This document shows positions 17,633 to 27,000 of a stretch of DNA of 64,000 nt, in pieces. Position numbers and translations under genes: made by a program. The stretch's first letter is position 1; the number at the start of each line of letters is the position of its first letter. The stretch comes from Solwaraspora sp. WMMD792 (GTDB lineage: Bacteria > Actinomycetota > Actinomycetes > Mycobacteriales > Micromonosporaceae): the NCBI RefSeq assembly GCF_029626105.1, contig NZ_JARUBH010000009.1, forward strand, positions 5,580,001 through 5,644,000, in the 5' to 3' direction. The notes under the pieces are model-generated. The model worked only from the letters and a program-made list of their open reading frames with translations. It ran no database searches and was not told where the DNA came from.

Positions 17633-18208
17633 ATGCCAGGACCACGCGTCGGCGCCGCGCGCCGTACGCACCGACCCGGGCCGCCTCGCCAGCTCCTGTC
17701 CGGCCTCTTCGGCCTCACGACGGCGCTGCTGGTCGTGACGGCCGCCGCCTGCTCGCCGGGCGGCACCACACAACCGGCCGAGCCCGGCGGTCAGCCGGCC
17801 GGGTCGGCCAGCCAGCCGGCGGGCGGGCAGCCCGGCGACGAGTCGCCACCGCCGGTCGACGCCTGCACGCTGCTCACCGCCGACGAGGTCACCCCGATCA
17901 TCGGCGCACACGACGGCGGCGGGCCCGGCGACGGCCTCGGCGAAAGCGTCTGCGTGTGGGAGAACCCCGACACCTACCACTCCGTGACGGTCAGCATCGG
18001 CAGCCCAGGGACGGCCGCCTCCGGTGAGCTGCCCGCCGAATCGGCGTACGGCGAGACCGAACCCGGCCCGGACGGGATCCGGTTCGCTCCCGGCGGCTTC
18101 GCCGAGTTCATCGTCGACGACCGGGCCTGTGAGGTCCAGGTCGTCGCCCCGGACGACGACCGGGACGTCACCGTCGAGCTGATCGGGCTGATCAGGAGCC
18201 GGATGTGA
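17633..18208 (+). CDS. Secreted lipoprotein, DUF3558-like
   Basis: 191 residues from ATG 17633 (AAAGGG upstream). An Arg-rich start and hydrophobic stretch lead to a lipobox TAAAC with the lipidated Cys at 40. A Gly/Pro/Gln-rich linker follows, then a DUF3558-like domain beginning DACTLLTADEVTPIIG with two further cysteines that could form a disulfide. It is anchored on the outside of the membrane; function unknown. It is the first gene of a run of exported proteins and is coupled by GTGA to the next. Confidence 0.8.
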   Translation: MPGPRVGAARRTHRPGPPRQLLSGLFGLTTALLVVTAAACSPGGTTQPAEPGGQPAGSASQPAGGQPGDESPPPVDACTLLTADEVTPIIGAHDGGGPGDGLGESVCVWENPDTYHSVTVSIGSPGTAASGELPAESAYGETEPGPDGIRFAPGGFAEFIVDDRACEVQVVAPDDDRDVTVELIGLIRSRM

Positions 18209-18777
18209 CCGGGCGGCCGATCACCGGCGGCCGGCGGGCCGCCCGGCTGACGCTGCACTGTCTGCTGGCGGCCGCCGTCGTCGCGGCCGGCACCGGATGC
18301 GGCGACACCACAGAGTCCCCGACCGGACTGCCGACCGGATTCCCGGACGACAGCGTCGCGGCCAGCCAGGCTCCACCAGCGAGTACGGAGACCGACCCGC
18401 CGGCCGCGCCGGCCGTGATCAACCCCTGTGATTTGGTGACCCAGCAGGAAGCGGAGCAGTTGGCCGGCACGCCACTCGACGCGCCCCGGCAGGTCGAGGC
18501 GACCTGCACGTTCACCTCGCCACCGACGGGGCCGACCGCCCAGGTGGAGGTCTTCGTCGGACCCGGCGCCAAGAAGATGCTCGACATCAACCGGGAGCTC
18601 GGGCACGAGTTCCGTGAGCTGCCCGGCATCGGCGACGAGGCGTACGCCGAAGACAACAACGTGTACGTCAACATCTCCGGCCAGTGGATCTCGATCCGGT
18701 TGGTGCTGCTCAACGATCCCGCCGAGAACCGGCAGGCGCTCGAAGACCTCGCCCGCGTCGTCGCCGGTCGGCTCTGA
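18205..18777 (+). CDS. Secreted lipoprotein, DUF3558-like, second copy
   Basis: 190 residues from GTG 18205 inside the previous stop. Signal peptide with lipobox AGTGC (Cys ~32), a Thr/Pro/Ala linker, then INPCDLVTQQEAEQLAG, the same CxLLTxxEA start as its neighbour and a second Cys in VEATCTF. The pair are probably diverged duplicates. The YAEDNNVYVNISGQWISIRL strand region near the end is typical of the fold. Function unknown. Confidence 0.8.
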   Translation: MTGRPITGGRRAARLTLHCLLAAAVVAAGTGCGDTTESPTGLPTGFPDDSVAASQAPPASTETDPPAAPAVINPCDLVTQQEAEQLAGTPLDAPRQVEATCTFTSPPTGPTAQVEVFVGPGAKKMLDINRELGHEFRELPGIGDEAYAEDNNVYVNISGQWISIRLVLLNDPAENRQALEDLARVVAGRL

Positions 18778-18832
18778 ACCCCGTCCATCGTCAACCATCC
18801 ACCGTCATCGGCTCACCCGAAGGGTGTCGGTC

Positions 18833-20266
18833 ATGGGATCGAGCTTCACCAACTCCCGGCGGCTGACCGGGTCGGCCGTCGCCGTACTCCTGGCGGTGTC
18901 GGCCTGCGGCGGCGCGGGCCCGGCGGACGGTCCGCGGCCGGACGCGGCATCGCCGGTGAATGCCGAGGCCGAGCAGCGGTACGGTGCCGCACCGACGCCG
19001 CACCCGGACGTCACCTACCAACCGGACGTGGTGTTCGTCGGCGGCGGCGCGGACACGGTCCGCTCGGTCGCCGCGGACATCTTCACCTGGCGCATCGACC
19101 CGGCGGCGAAGAACGCCGACCGGCTCGCACCGGGCAAGGTCATGTTCCTTACGGGGCGGGCGGTGGGCCGGGTGCTCGACGTCCGACGCGACGGCGACGA
19201 CCTGGCCGTGGCCCTCGGCCCGGTGGACATCACCGAGGTGATCCGGGACGGCACCTTCACCAGTGCCGAACCGGTCCCGTTGACGGCTGCGGTCCCGATG
19301 CCGGACGCGGCGGCCAGCTGGGCGGAGTCCGGCGACGACAGCGGCGGCGTCGGTGGTGGTGGCGCGGTCGTCGGCACCGGTGGGGGTGCAGGCGGTGGCG
19401 GTCGCACGGTGCCGGCGGCCGCCAAGGTCGGCAAGCTGGCCGCCACGCCGATCTGCTGCTCGGACGGGGTCGGCGCCAAGTTCACCTACGACAGCAACGG
19501 AGTGCGCCTGCTCGGCAAGGTTCTGCTCAAGATGACCGCACCGACCGCCGGCTTCCACCTGGAGATCCGGGGAGCGACGGTGACCCGGGCCGAGTTCATG
19601 GTGAACGGGGCCGCCGCGCTGCGGGTGGAGATCGAAGCGACGACGTCGACCGGTCACAACATCGACCCCCGCATCCCGATCCCGGTCGACTTCAGCGTCC
19701 CGATCGGCGAAGTGCTGGGTGTGCCGTTCTCCGCGACGGTGACCCAGGTCATCGGGGTGAACACGGCGTTCGGTGCCAAGGACGGCAACATCAAGGCTGC
19801 CGGCGAGTGGTCGCTGAGCCAGTCGATAGGCTTCGGCTACGCCAACGGCTCGTTCGGCGTACGGGCACCGAACTCGATCAGCGTCGACCAGAGCCTGATC
19901 GACTCGATCTCCGGCATCTCGGTCGGCGTCAACGGCGTGTGGCTCGACTACCACGCCAAGTTCCACGTCGGGCTCGGCGCGCTCGGCTTCATCGCCGGGC
20001 TGTACTTCGAGTTGACCCTTACCCTCGGAATGACCATCGGCTCCGCACTCGGCGCGCCGATCGCACTGTGCCGCAGCGCCCAACTCGGCCTCTGGGCGTC
20101 GTACGGTGTCGGCTACACCATCCCGGCCGGTCTGGCCGCAGTGATCAACACGTTTCTGCAGCTCTTCAACGCCAAACCCATTCCAAAGGAAGGCGGCGTC
20201 GGCGACACGAAAAACCTTTACGACAAGAATGTGGTGCACCCGAACGTGCCGATCTGTCGAGACTGA
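18833..20266 (+). CDS. Large exported lipoprotein of unknown function
   Basis: 477 residues from ATG 18833 (GTG 18824 also possible). Lipobox LAVSAC (Cys ~24), a ~150-residue first domain, a Gly-rich low-complexity linker (~165-190), then ~280 residues beginning CCSDGVGAKFTYDSNGVRLLGKVLLK with alternating hydrophobic beta strands and two Gly/Ala/Leu-rich stretches (LGALGFIAGLYFELTLTLGM; VGYTIPAGLAAVINTFLQLF). I do not recognise the family. The alternating pattern suggests a beta-rich shell rather than helical membrane spans. It lies 55 bases after the DUF3558 pair. Confidence 0.7.
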   Translation: MGSSFTNSRRLTGSAVAVLLAVSACGGAGPADGPRPDAASPVNAEAEQRYGAAPTPHPDVTYQPDVVFVGGGADTVRSVAADIFTWRIDPAAKNADRLAPGKVMFLTGRAVGRVLDVRRDGDDLAVALGPVDITEVIRDGTFTSAEPVPLTAAVPMPDAAASWAESGDDSGGVGGGGAVVGTGGGAGGGGRTVPAAAKVGKLAATPICCSDGVGAKFTYDSNGVRLLGKVLLKMTAPTAGFHLEIRGATVTRAEFMVNGAAALRVEIEATTSTGHNIDPRIPIPVDFSVPIGEVLGVPFSATVTQVIGVNTAFGAKDGNIKAAGEWSLSQSIGFGYANGSFGVRAPNSISVDQSLIDSISGISVGVNGVWLDYHAKFHVGLGALGFIAGLYFELTLTLGMTIGSALGAPIALCRSAQLGLWASYGVGYTIPAGLAAVINTFLQLFNAKPIPKEGGVGDTKNLYDKNVVHPNVPICRD

Positions 20267-20282
20267 TTGATACCCTGGGGCT

Positions 20283-21089
20283 GTGTCGGCCACCGTGGAT
20301 CCACCGCCGCCGCGCACAGATCCGTCCACGCCCCGGCAAAAGATCAGCTGGGTCGACCGTCTCATTCAGGCGGCAGCCATCGCCGGGTCGATCGCCGGTG
20401 TCGCGTCCTTCTTCACCGAGCATCCCACGGCTGGGCTGCGGCTCATCGCGGGCAGCCTACTCGTCGGCGGGGTCGCGCTCGCTTTCAGATGGCGTACGGC
20501 CGGCGGTCCTCGCTTTGGTTTCACCGGTGCGCTGGCGTTGGCGCTGGTCGGGGCCGGCGTCTTCGGCTGGTCGGTGCGGCCGGGCGCCACACCGGACGTC
20601 GCGGCACCGGACGTCGCCGCGCCGGCACCGGGCCCGACCGGGAGCAGTTCGTCGGGTTCGTCGCCAACCACTGCCGGGCCGGATCCCGCACCCGACGGCA
20701 CATCGGTGACGGTGCACCGGGCAGAAACCGTCGTCCCCCTCTCCGCGAGAACGGAGATCGACCTCGACTCACTCGCGCCGGACTGGGACGTCGCGGGCTA
20801 CGACGAGACGGGCCGGGCCGATCTTCGGTTCAGCACCGTCGGCCTCGAAGCGATCAACAACGCCGAACTACGGAAGGCCGCAGGTGACGGCCCGGAGCTC
20901 TGCCAGCAGGCGACGGCGCAGTACCAACTGACGCTCGACGAGGACCTGCCCGAGACCAGGTACACCTGCGCGATCACCAACGAAGACCGCTTCGCCTCGG
21001 TGCGGTTCAACCGCGAAGACGTCCGGATGGGATACACCGTATTCAGCTCGATCAACCTGACGATCACGGTCTACAACCGCGCCGCCTGA
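20283..21089 (+). CDS. Membrane protein with extracytoplasmic domain, unknown
   Basis: 268 residues from GTG 20283 (TGGGG upstream), 16 bases after the lipoprotein stop. The N-terminal ~35 residues are Pro-rich, followed by three hydrophobic segments (~27-45, ~50-65, ~80-98), a Pro/Ala/Ser linker, and a ~130-residue C-terminal domain with two cysteines (ELCQQATAQ and TRYTCAITNEDRF). Probably cotranscribed with the three lipoproteins. No family recognised. Confidence 0.65.
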   Translation: MSATVDPPPPRTDPSTPRQKISWVDRLIQAAAIAGSIAGVASFFTEHPTAGLRLIAGSLLVGGVALAFRWRTAGGPRFGFTGALALALVGAGVFGWSVRPGATPDVAAPDVAAPAPGPTGSSSSGSSPTTAGPDPAPDGTSVTVHRAETVVPLSARTEIDLDSLAPDWDVAGYDETGRADLRFSTVGLEAINNAELRKAAGDGPELCQQATAQYQLTLDEDLPETRYTCAITNEDRFASVRFNREDVRMGYTVFSSINLTITVYNRAA

Positions 21090-21118
21090 CCACCGTCCGA
21101 CCCGGCCGCCGGGGAGGG

Positions 21119-21379
21119 TTACGACCCGTCGTGCCGGGGCAGACGATAAAGTCCGTCACGTTGCACGAATATCTCCCGCCGCTCGGCGGCATCGCCGGAT
21201 TTGTCGATCACGTAACCCGTGACCCAGAGCCAGCCCTCGTACGTCGGCTTGGGGTCCACCGAGATGACCCGGAGCCGCAGCCTGCGCTCACCAGCGAACT
21301 GCACACTGGCCTCACCGCCGACCACCAGCACGTCACCCGGCCTCGGCTCGGGCGCACGGAGCAGCCGACTACCCGCCAC
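21119..21379 (-). CDS. Small unknown protein, last gene of the minus-strand operon
   Basis: 86 residues from GTG 21379, overlapping the preceding 45-codon gene by 11 bases. A beta-rich sequence (GDVLVVGGEASVQFAGERRLRLRVISVDP...GWLWVTGYVID) suggests an SH3- or OB-like small fold. No family recognised. Convergent with the membrane-protein gene at 21089. Confidence 0.55.
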   Translation of the reverse strand: MAGSRLLRAPEPRPGDVLVVGGEASVQFAGERRLRLRVISVDPKPTYEGWLWVTGYVIDKSGDAAERREIFVQRDGLYRLPRHDGS

Positions 21380-21506
21380 GCCGATCCGCCAACGGATACG
21401 TCGTACGCCCGCAGTCCGGGCACCACCGCGACTTCACCTTGAACGACCACAGCCCGGCGCAGAAGCCCAGCAGCGCCGCACTGAACAGCGCCCCGACATC
21501 CCACAT
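21369..21506 (-). CDS. 45-aa membrane/zinc-ribbon microprotein
   Basis: ATG 21506 follows a strong ribosome site (GGGAGAGG). It encodes one predicted membrane helix (VGALFSAALLGFCAGLWSF, residues 4-22), a basic KVKSRW segment, and a half zinc-ribbon CPDCG at 29-33. It ends in TAG, overlapping the next gene's GTG. Too short for automatic calling, but spacing, ribosome site and overlap argue that it is real. A homodimer could complete a four-Cys metal site; that is inference. Confidence 0.6.
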   Translation of the reverse strand: MWDVGALFSAALLGFCAGLWSFKVKSRWCPDCGRTTYPLADRRGG

Positions 21507-21549
21507 CGATTCGTTCCTCTCCCAAGAATCCCGACGCGGTCATCCGTCG

Positions 21550-21783
21550 TCAGTCGTCGAACGCCACCGGCTCGCCGCCGTTGGCCTGCCACCGGGCAAG
21601 GATCTCGGCGAGGATCCGGCGGGCACCGGCCTCACCGTGCTCGGCCTTCAAGTCCTCGAAGCTCCACCGCAGCGTGAGAGCCACCTCGGCCGCTTCATCG
21701 GTTTCGCACTCTCGGGTGACACCGGCGTCGTCGGCGTCGGCGTTCGGACCCGACTCGCCAGCACCGTCGTCCACCAGGATCAC
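21550..21783 (-). CDS. Small acidic unknown protein
   Basis: 77 residues from GTG 21783, overlapping the upstream stop (GTGA). The first half is acidic (DDGAGESGPNADADDAG), the second a likely helix pair (EVALTLRWSFEDLKAEHGEAGARRILAEILARW). No family recognised. It sits in the compact minus-strand operon that faces an AlpA-like HTH gene, an arrangement reminiscent of cargo or plasmid-type small genes. Confidence 0.5.
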   Translation of the reverse strand: MILVDDGAGESGPNADADDAGVTRECETDEAAEVALTLRWSFEDLKAEHGEAGARRILAEILARWQANGGEPVAFDD

Positions 21784-22019
21784 AACCCAGCCGGTACGCG
21801 GTAGCCGACCATCTGGCCGTAGGTCATCAGCGGACGCAGCGTCGGAGTGAGCATCGTCGGCTCGGACGACCAGCGGTGCCCACGGTTGCCCGCCAACCGC
21901 CGCTGCCTGGCCGCCGCCCGCTCCTGGTCGAGCCGGGCCAGGCGCTTCGACGCCGCCGACCGCCCGTCCCGCCACTCCTGCCACCGCACCACCAGTTCAC
22001 GAATCATCTCGACGATCAC
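21780..22019 (-). CDS. Small basic helical protein, first gene of the minus-strand operon
   Basis: 79 residues from GTG 22019 with GGGAGAG upstream. The N-terminal half is a long amphipathic, Arg-rich helix (RELVVRWQEWRDGRSAASKRLARLDQERAAARQRR), probably a coiled coil. The rest is short and unstructured-looking. No family recognised. Transcription would start in the 155-bp region shared with the divergent HTH gene. Confidence 0.55.
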   Translation of the reverse strand: MIVEMIRELVVRWQEWRDGRSAASKRLARLDQERAAARQRRLAGNRGHRWSSEPTMLTPTLRPLMTYGQMVGYRVPAGL

Positions 22020-22174
22020 TGCTCTCTCCCTTTCAAGATCGTTTTCGTGTTACCCAATCGATCAAGCCCACGGAGTCACACCGCAGATGTCTCGCCCGGA
22101 CAGCATCCACGACCGTCCACAGGCAACCTTGCAACTGTCAAGGTTCACGGGGTGCTGGTGCTTACGTTCAGCTC

Positions 22175-22369
22175 GTGAGAGTCGTCGCGCTATCCGATGT
22201 CGCCGAGATGCTCGGCGGTGTATCGCGCACCCGCGCCACCGAGATCACCAACCGGGCGAGCTTCCCGGCACCAGTCGCGCTCGTCGCCTCCGGCCGGATG
22301 CGGATCTGGGACCGCGATGAGGTCGCCGAGTGGATCCGCACCCACCGCCCGACCCAACAAGAAGACTGA
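22175..22369 (+). CDS. AlpA/excisionase-type helix-turn-helix protein
   Basis: 64 residues from GTG 22175. The MerR-like wHTH reads VVALSDVAEMLGGVSRTRATEITNRASFPAPVAL...MRIWDRDEVAEWIRTHR, the form found in AlpA and excisionase-like DNA-binding proteins associated with phages and integrative elements. Divergent from the small-gene operon, so a regulator of that operon is plausible. No integrase is visible nearby. Confidence 0.7.
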   Translation: MRVVALSDVAEMLGGVSRTRATEITNRASFPAPVALVASGRMRIWDRDEVAEWIRTHRPTQQED

Positions 22370-22470
22370 TCGGCATCACCAGATCAAGAACCATCTCGAC
22401 AATCACCGCCCACCCGATCAGGCTTCACGCTGTCCTGACTAGATACTCATCCACCGACTACGCGCAGTGA

Positions 22471-22569
22471 ACGCATCAGGCGTACGTCTTCGCTGATGGG
22501 TCGGACGGCAACTGGTACGCGGCGTACGACTTCACTCGCCGCCCAAGGCTGCGCAGGCTCAATCCGTGA
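22471..22569 (+). pseudogene. C-terminal remnant of an unidentified protein
   Basis: A plus-strand frame bounded by stops ends in protein-like sequence AYVFADGSDGNWYAAYDFTR then a basic RPRLRRLNP tail. It has no start or ribosome site, and codon use is ordinary. It looks like the 3' end of a lost gene, consistent with decay elsewhere in this strip. Confidence 0.3.
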
Positions 22570-22575
22570 GAATGC

Positions 22576-23722
22576 TCAGGACCCCGCACCCAGCAGGTCA
22601 GCCAGCCCGGCCAGTTCCTGGCTCACCGGCCGACGGCGACGGGTAAGGATCGTGGTGACGATGTCCCGGGCGTACCGCTGATGCCGCAACCAGGTCGGCG
22701 ACACCGCTCGGAGCCCGGACAGGATGCGCGTCGCTTCGACCAGGTCGCCGCGTTCGACGGTGGCCCAGGCCCGGTCGAGCTGGTGACGATTCCGGTTGTC
22801 CGACGTAGCCCGGCCGCTCCCCGGCGGTACGCGCCCCGCCAGCGCGAGCGCCGTGACCGGGTCGCCCGCTACGGCCGACATCTCCACCCGTTTCATTCCG
22901 ACGGTCACCGGGCAGAAGGCACCCATGGTCACCGGCATGCGGAGAGCCACGTCTGCTGGTAACTGCTCGCCGATCCGGACCGCTGCCGCACCGGCGGCGT
23001 CGAGCATTTCTCCGGCGTCGGCGGCGCGGCCATCGCGGATCGCGGCGGCCGACCCGCGCAGCATGAGCCAGCCCCAGACCGCCAGCCGGGTCGGGTCCGT
23101 ACGGGAGAAACGTGGCTCCACCGCGTCCGCCGTGGCGACAGCCAACCGCTCTGCCTCGCCAAACCGGCCCTGCCGAAGCAACAGCCAACACATCGTGGTG
23201 ACGACTGACGCGGCGACCAGTTCGTCTCCGGATTCGTCCGCGACGTCGAGCGCGAGATTCAGCGCGTGGTAGGCAAGATCGAAACGCCGGAGCTGGATCA
23301 ACGCCGTCCCGGCGATCTGGTACGCCTGAGCGAGCTGTCCGGCGCCTGCGGCCCGCTGATCGCCGCCACTCGCGTCGACAAGGCTACGAGCTTCGCCGAT
23401 CAGCACCGGCAACCGGGCCAGCGCGCTGGCGTAATCGTCACCATGGTAGATCCGGTCGATCTCGGCAATCGACGTCTGCAATTCTCGCACTGTCGGCGGA
23501 TCTGTCGAGACAACACCGACAGTCATCCCGCTCAAGCCACGGGCCGGAGTCAGCGCCCGCCGTAGCAGGCCAACCGCGATCTCGTCGCCATCGGCTCCGG
23601 CACCGGCCGCCGGGCTGACGTGACGGAGCCGTTCAACATCGCCGGCGGCGAAGAGGTCCGATGGCTACCCCGTAGTCGCGCAGTAGGGCTGCTCGTTCCG
23701 CGGTAGACTTCTGGATCTTCGA
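22576..23722 (-). pseudogene. Frameshifted HTH/TPR-type transcriptional regulator
   Basis: The intact part (from about 23535, 319 codons with a TTG start) is a helical TPR-like domain (LAQAYQIAGTALIQLRRFDLAYHALNLALDVADESGDE). In-frame codons continue upstream (DLFAAGDVERLRHVSP) to a stop near 23665. Removing one base near 23662 would join them to TAERAALLRDYGVA in another frame, which itself ends at a stop at 23723-23725. The N-terminal HTH expected in such regulators is missing. So the gene is frameshifted and 5'-truncated; the TPR part could still be translated from TTG or from ATG 23526. Confidence 0.6.
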
Positions 23723-23726
23723 CTAG

Positions 23727-23873
23727 GCTGTTGTCGTAATCAACCACTTTGACGGCTATGGCGGCAAACTGCGCCATCAGCAGCTAGACGACACAGCGCT
23801 AGCGACGCAGTACTCGCTGGCGTTCGAGGACATCTGGGATCGCGCTACCCCGCACGCGGAGTACGTGATCTAG
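23727..23873 (+). pseudogene. C-terminal remnant, DUF6879-like or similar
   Basis: A plus-strand frame after a stop at 23724 reads VVVINHFDGYGGKLRHQQLD... and ends ...FEDIWDRATPHAEYVI. The ending resembles the C-termini of actinobacterial regulators and DUF6879-type proteins found beside HTH genes. No start codon with a ribosome site is present and the 5' part is absent. Family assignment is tentative. Confidence 0.4.
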
Positions 23874-23900
23874 CGCAAACGCATGATCTAGCGCAACGCA
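23866..23900. repeat. Tandem 17-18-bp repeat
   Basis: TGATCTAGCGCAAACGCA (23866-23883) is followed directly by TGATCTAGCGCAACGCA (23884-23900), differing by one A. It sits exactly between the end of one remnant and the start of the next. Confidence 0.7.
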
Positions 23901-24001
23901 TGGCTAGTCCATTTTCCGCCGCGCACGAAGCGCGTGCAGCGCTCGCCAATCGGCTTCGGGATATTTGCAACCGGGCGGGTCTCTCGGGCCGTGGAGGTTG
24001 A
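23900..24001 (+). pseudogene. N-terminal fragment of an XRE/DUF5753 (Scr1-type) regulator
   Basis: ATG 23900 opens a 33-codon frame, MASPFSAAHEARAALANRLR then DICNRAGLSGR, closely resembling the first helices of XRE-family antitoxin-like regulators (normally followed by ALAELTGW...). It stops at 23999. The rest of the gene is missing, and the NACHT gene ends 30 bases later on the other strand, so this marks one boundary of the inserted or rearranged DNA. Confidence 0.45.
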
Positions 24002-24031
24002 ACCGGTGGCCGTCTACGCGACGATGCAGCG

Positions 24032-27000
24032 TTACGACATTGCGAGGACAGACTCGCTAACCAGCGAACGGAGCGCGCTATGCGCCTCGTCCACTCCTGG
24101 CAGGCCTTCGCCGTCGTGTCCATCGCCAGTAGAGTGGCTGCAGACGGCGGCGAGAGCTACAGCGATCGCTTCGGTGCTGGCAGGGTGCTGGCGAGCAATC
24201 GCAACCAGGGTACGTCCAACGTCAGCTCCAAACGATTGATTCTTAACGGTGAAGAGGGACACCAACCTGGCGATGATGGCTTCCGTAGGCGATGCCCGCC
24301 TCAGTGCCTCCACCGCGTGCTTCCGTACCCACCAGATGATTCCATCGTCAACAGCGATTCCCACTGCCACCTCCGCCGCCACCGGCGGCAACGACCCACC
24401 CACCGCCAACGCCCGCACCGTCTCCACCCGCACCGCCGCATCGACTTCACCATCTAACGCCAGCCTCATTGCCACCTCCACCACCACCGGCGACAAAAAC
24501 CCACCCACGGCCAATGCCCGCACCGCCAACACCCGCACCGCCAGATCGACACCATCGTCCACCACGAACTCCACCAACGCCTCCACCACCACCGGCGACA
24601 AAGGCCCACCCACGGTCAATGCCCGCACCGCCGCTACCCGGTCCAATAAGCCAACGCCTGCGTTCAACACGAACCCCACCAACGCCTCCGCCACTACCGG
24701 CGGCAACGGCCCCCCCGCCACCAACACACACGCCGTCTGCCTCCGCACCCACAAGTCGACCTCTGCGTCAAGCACGAACCCCATCAGCACCTCCACCCCC
24801 GACGGCAAGAACGGCCCACTCGCCGCCAACGCCGTCAATGCACTGCCCCGCACAGGAAGTTTGGCATTATCGTCCACAACGAACTCCACCAACCGTTCAA
24901 CCGCCGACGGCCGCAACACCCCACCCGCCGCCACCACAAGCGCCGCCCGACTCCGCACCCACAGTTCGACGTCAGCATCCAGCACGACCCCGACCAGCGC
25001 CTCCACCACTACCGGCGACAACGGCGAACCGGCCGCCAACGCCTCCACCGCCACAGTTGGTTCGAGCTCAGTGTCCAGCAAGAACTTCAGCGCCACCTCG
25101 ACCACCGGCATCGGCAGCGACCCAACCACCGTCAGTACCCGCAACGCCGCCAGTCGCACCCACAAGTCGGAACAATCGTCCTGCACGAACTCGACCAGTA
25201 CTTCCACCAGAGACGGTGACAACGACTCACCCGCTACCGACGCAGCCAAGGCCTCTAAGGCCTCCATCCGCACCAACGAGTCAACGGCTATGTCCACCGC
25301 GAACCCCGACACCGCCGGTGCCAACGACCCGCCCGCCGCCAATACCGCCACTGCCCGCGCCCGATTCAACTGATCGACGCCGGCGCCTACTACGAGTGTG
25401 GTCAGCGCTGTGTCGATGTGCGGGGTGAGTGGTCCGAGAGCTACGGCGACAGCGGCGAGCCCGGTGAACGCTGTGGGTTCAGTCTCGGCGAGAGCCGCAG
25501 CCTGCTGATCCAGGATTGCGCGGAAACGGTCGCCGGCCTTGGTGCCGGCGAGACTGCGCAGCCGTTCGAACAGGACCTCGCGGTAGCTACGGAAACGGCA
25601 TCGGCTGGTCTCAGGGGTGAGCCATTCAGCTATCGCACAGTGCAGCACTGCGTCGATGGTCGCCGTCTGTAGTGGGGTATCGTCGGCCAAGACGCGGAGC
25701 ATGAACAGAAAGTCGCGACCCAGCAGGTCTTCGTACCGACTCGGCGCGGCGGTCGCGGGCCAGATGGCCTCGGCCACGACGGTTTCGATCTGCTCGGTGT
25801 AGTCGGTGCCGATCAGACCCAGCGCGAGCAGGATCGGCTCGTCATAGCGGGGGTCGTGCAGCCGGCTACGGATGGCAGCGATCCGCTGCTCGGCGGTGCC
25901 TCGGAAGGCCAGGGCCCGGCCGGCGTAGTACTCCTCGAACGTCAAGTGCGGAAATCCGTACCGGCCAGGCGCCCGTTCGATGAGCAGCCCAGTGTGCCGG
26001 TCTGCTTCCTCGACGAACTCGATGACCCCGACGCCGGCATTTGTACTCAGCGGATCGGCGGCTTCCACCACGGTTGGGTCCCACTCGACGCCGTGGTGAG
26101 CAGCCCACAACGGACCCAGCACGGTCAGCAGTTCCACCTGGCTGGCCGCACCCTCGGGCCGGTGCTCGTGCATCCAGAAGCCCAACTCGGTCAGCCAACG
26201 GGTCAGCATCCGCTCGTCCGGCAGATCGGCCGCGGCTACCCCCTGCGCGGTACGCCAGGTGCGGCCCAGCGCGTTGCACACCTCCACGTACGCCTCGACC
26301 CGCCGGTGCGGCAGCCGGCCGCTGGCCCGATGGACCAGCACCAACGCGGTCAGCAGCAGCGGGTTCGCCGCCAATCGCCGTACCCCATGGTTGGTTGCCA
26401 ACGCCTCGCGGATCGCTGCGGCCTCCTGCTGGCCGGCCTGCACGATCGCCGGGTCGCTCTTGTCCGGAGTCTCGGCTCGCTCCACCTCCCGGCAGTACAC
26501 CTCCAGGAACCGGTCGATCGTCTCCTGGTCCATGTCCTGCAGCCGCACCGCCACGAACGGCTCCGGCAGCGGCGCTGCCTGATATCCCGCGATCCGGCTG
26601 GTCACCACGAACCGGTTGCCCTGCCGCGAATGCGCGGTGACGAACCGGGTCACCGCTTCCACCACGCCCCGACGCAGTTCGGCCGAGGCGATCTCGTCCA
26701 GGCCGTCCAGCAGGACCAGGCACCGGCCGGCGTCCAGCTCCCGCCGCAGCAGGTCGGCAAGACCAGGGGTACGGCACTCCAACCGGTTGAGGTAGCCCGG
26801 CAGAAACTCACCGATGCCCTGCTCCGGGTACCCCTGCCGGGCGTAGTCGCCGATCCGCAGATAGATCGGGAACCGCGCCGGTTTCCCTTGCACCGGCTTG
26901 CCCGATGCCAACGCCAGCGCATGCGTGAGCGCCAGGTGCTTCAGCAGGGTCGTCTTCCCGCTCCCCGGATCGCCCAGGACCAGCGACTGGGCGTGGTTGC

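Noticed and set aside
21119-24001. Complete integrative element (AICE) or prophage
   Set aside because: AlpA-like HTH and small genes fit such elements, but there is no integrase, replication or transfer gene, so only a remnant or cassette is claimed.
24290-25327. CRISPR-like array of repeated units
   Set aside because: Units are ~105 bp, coding, contiguous and diverged, with no short identical repeats separated by spacers. No CRISPR was seen anywhere.
24249-25373. 374-codon Thr/Ala/Ser-rich plus-strand frame
   Set aside because: Antisense of the HEAT-repeat tract; its apparent repeats are a reflection of those units, not a surface protein.
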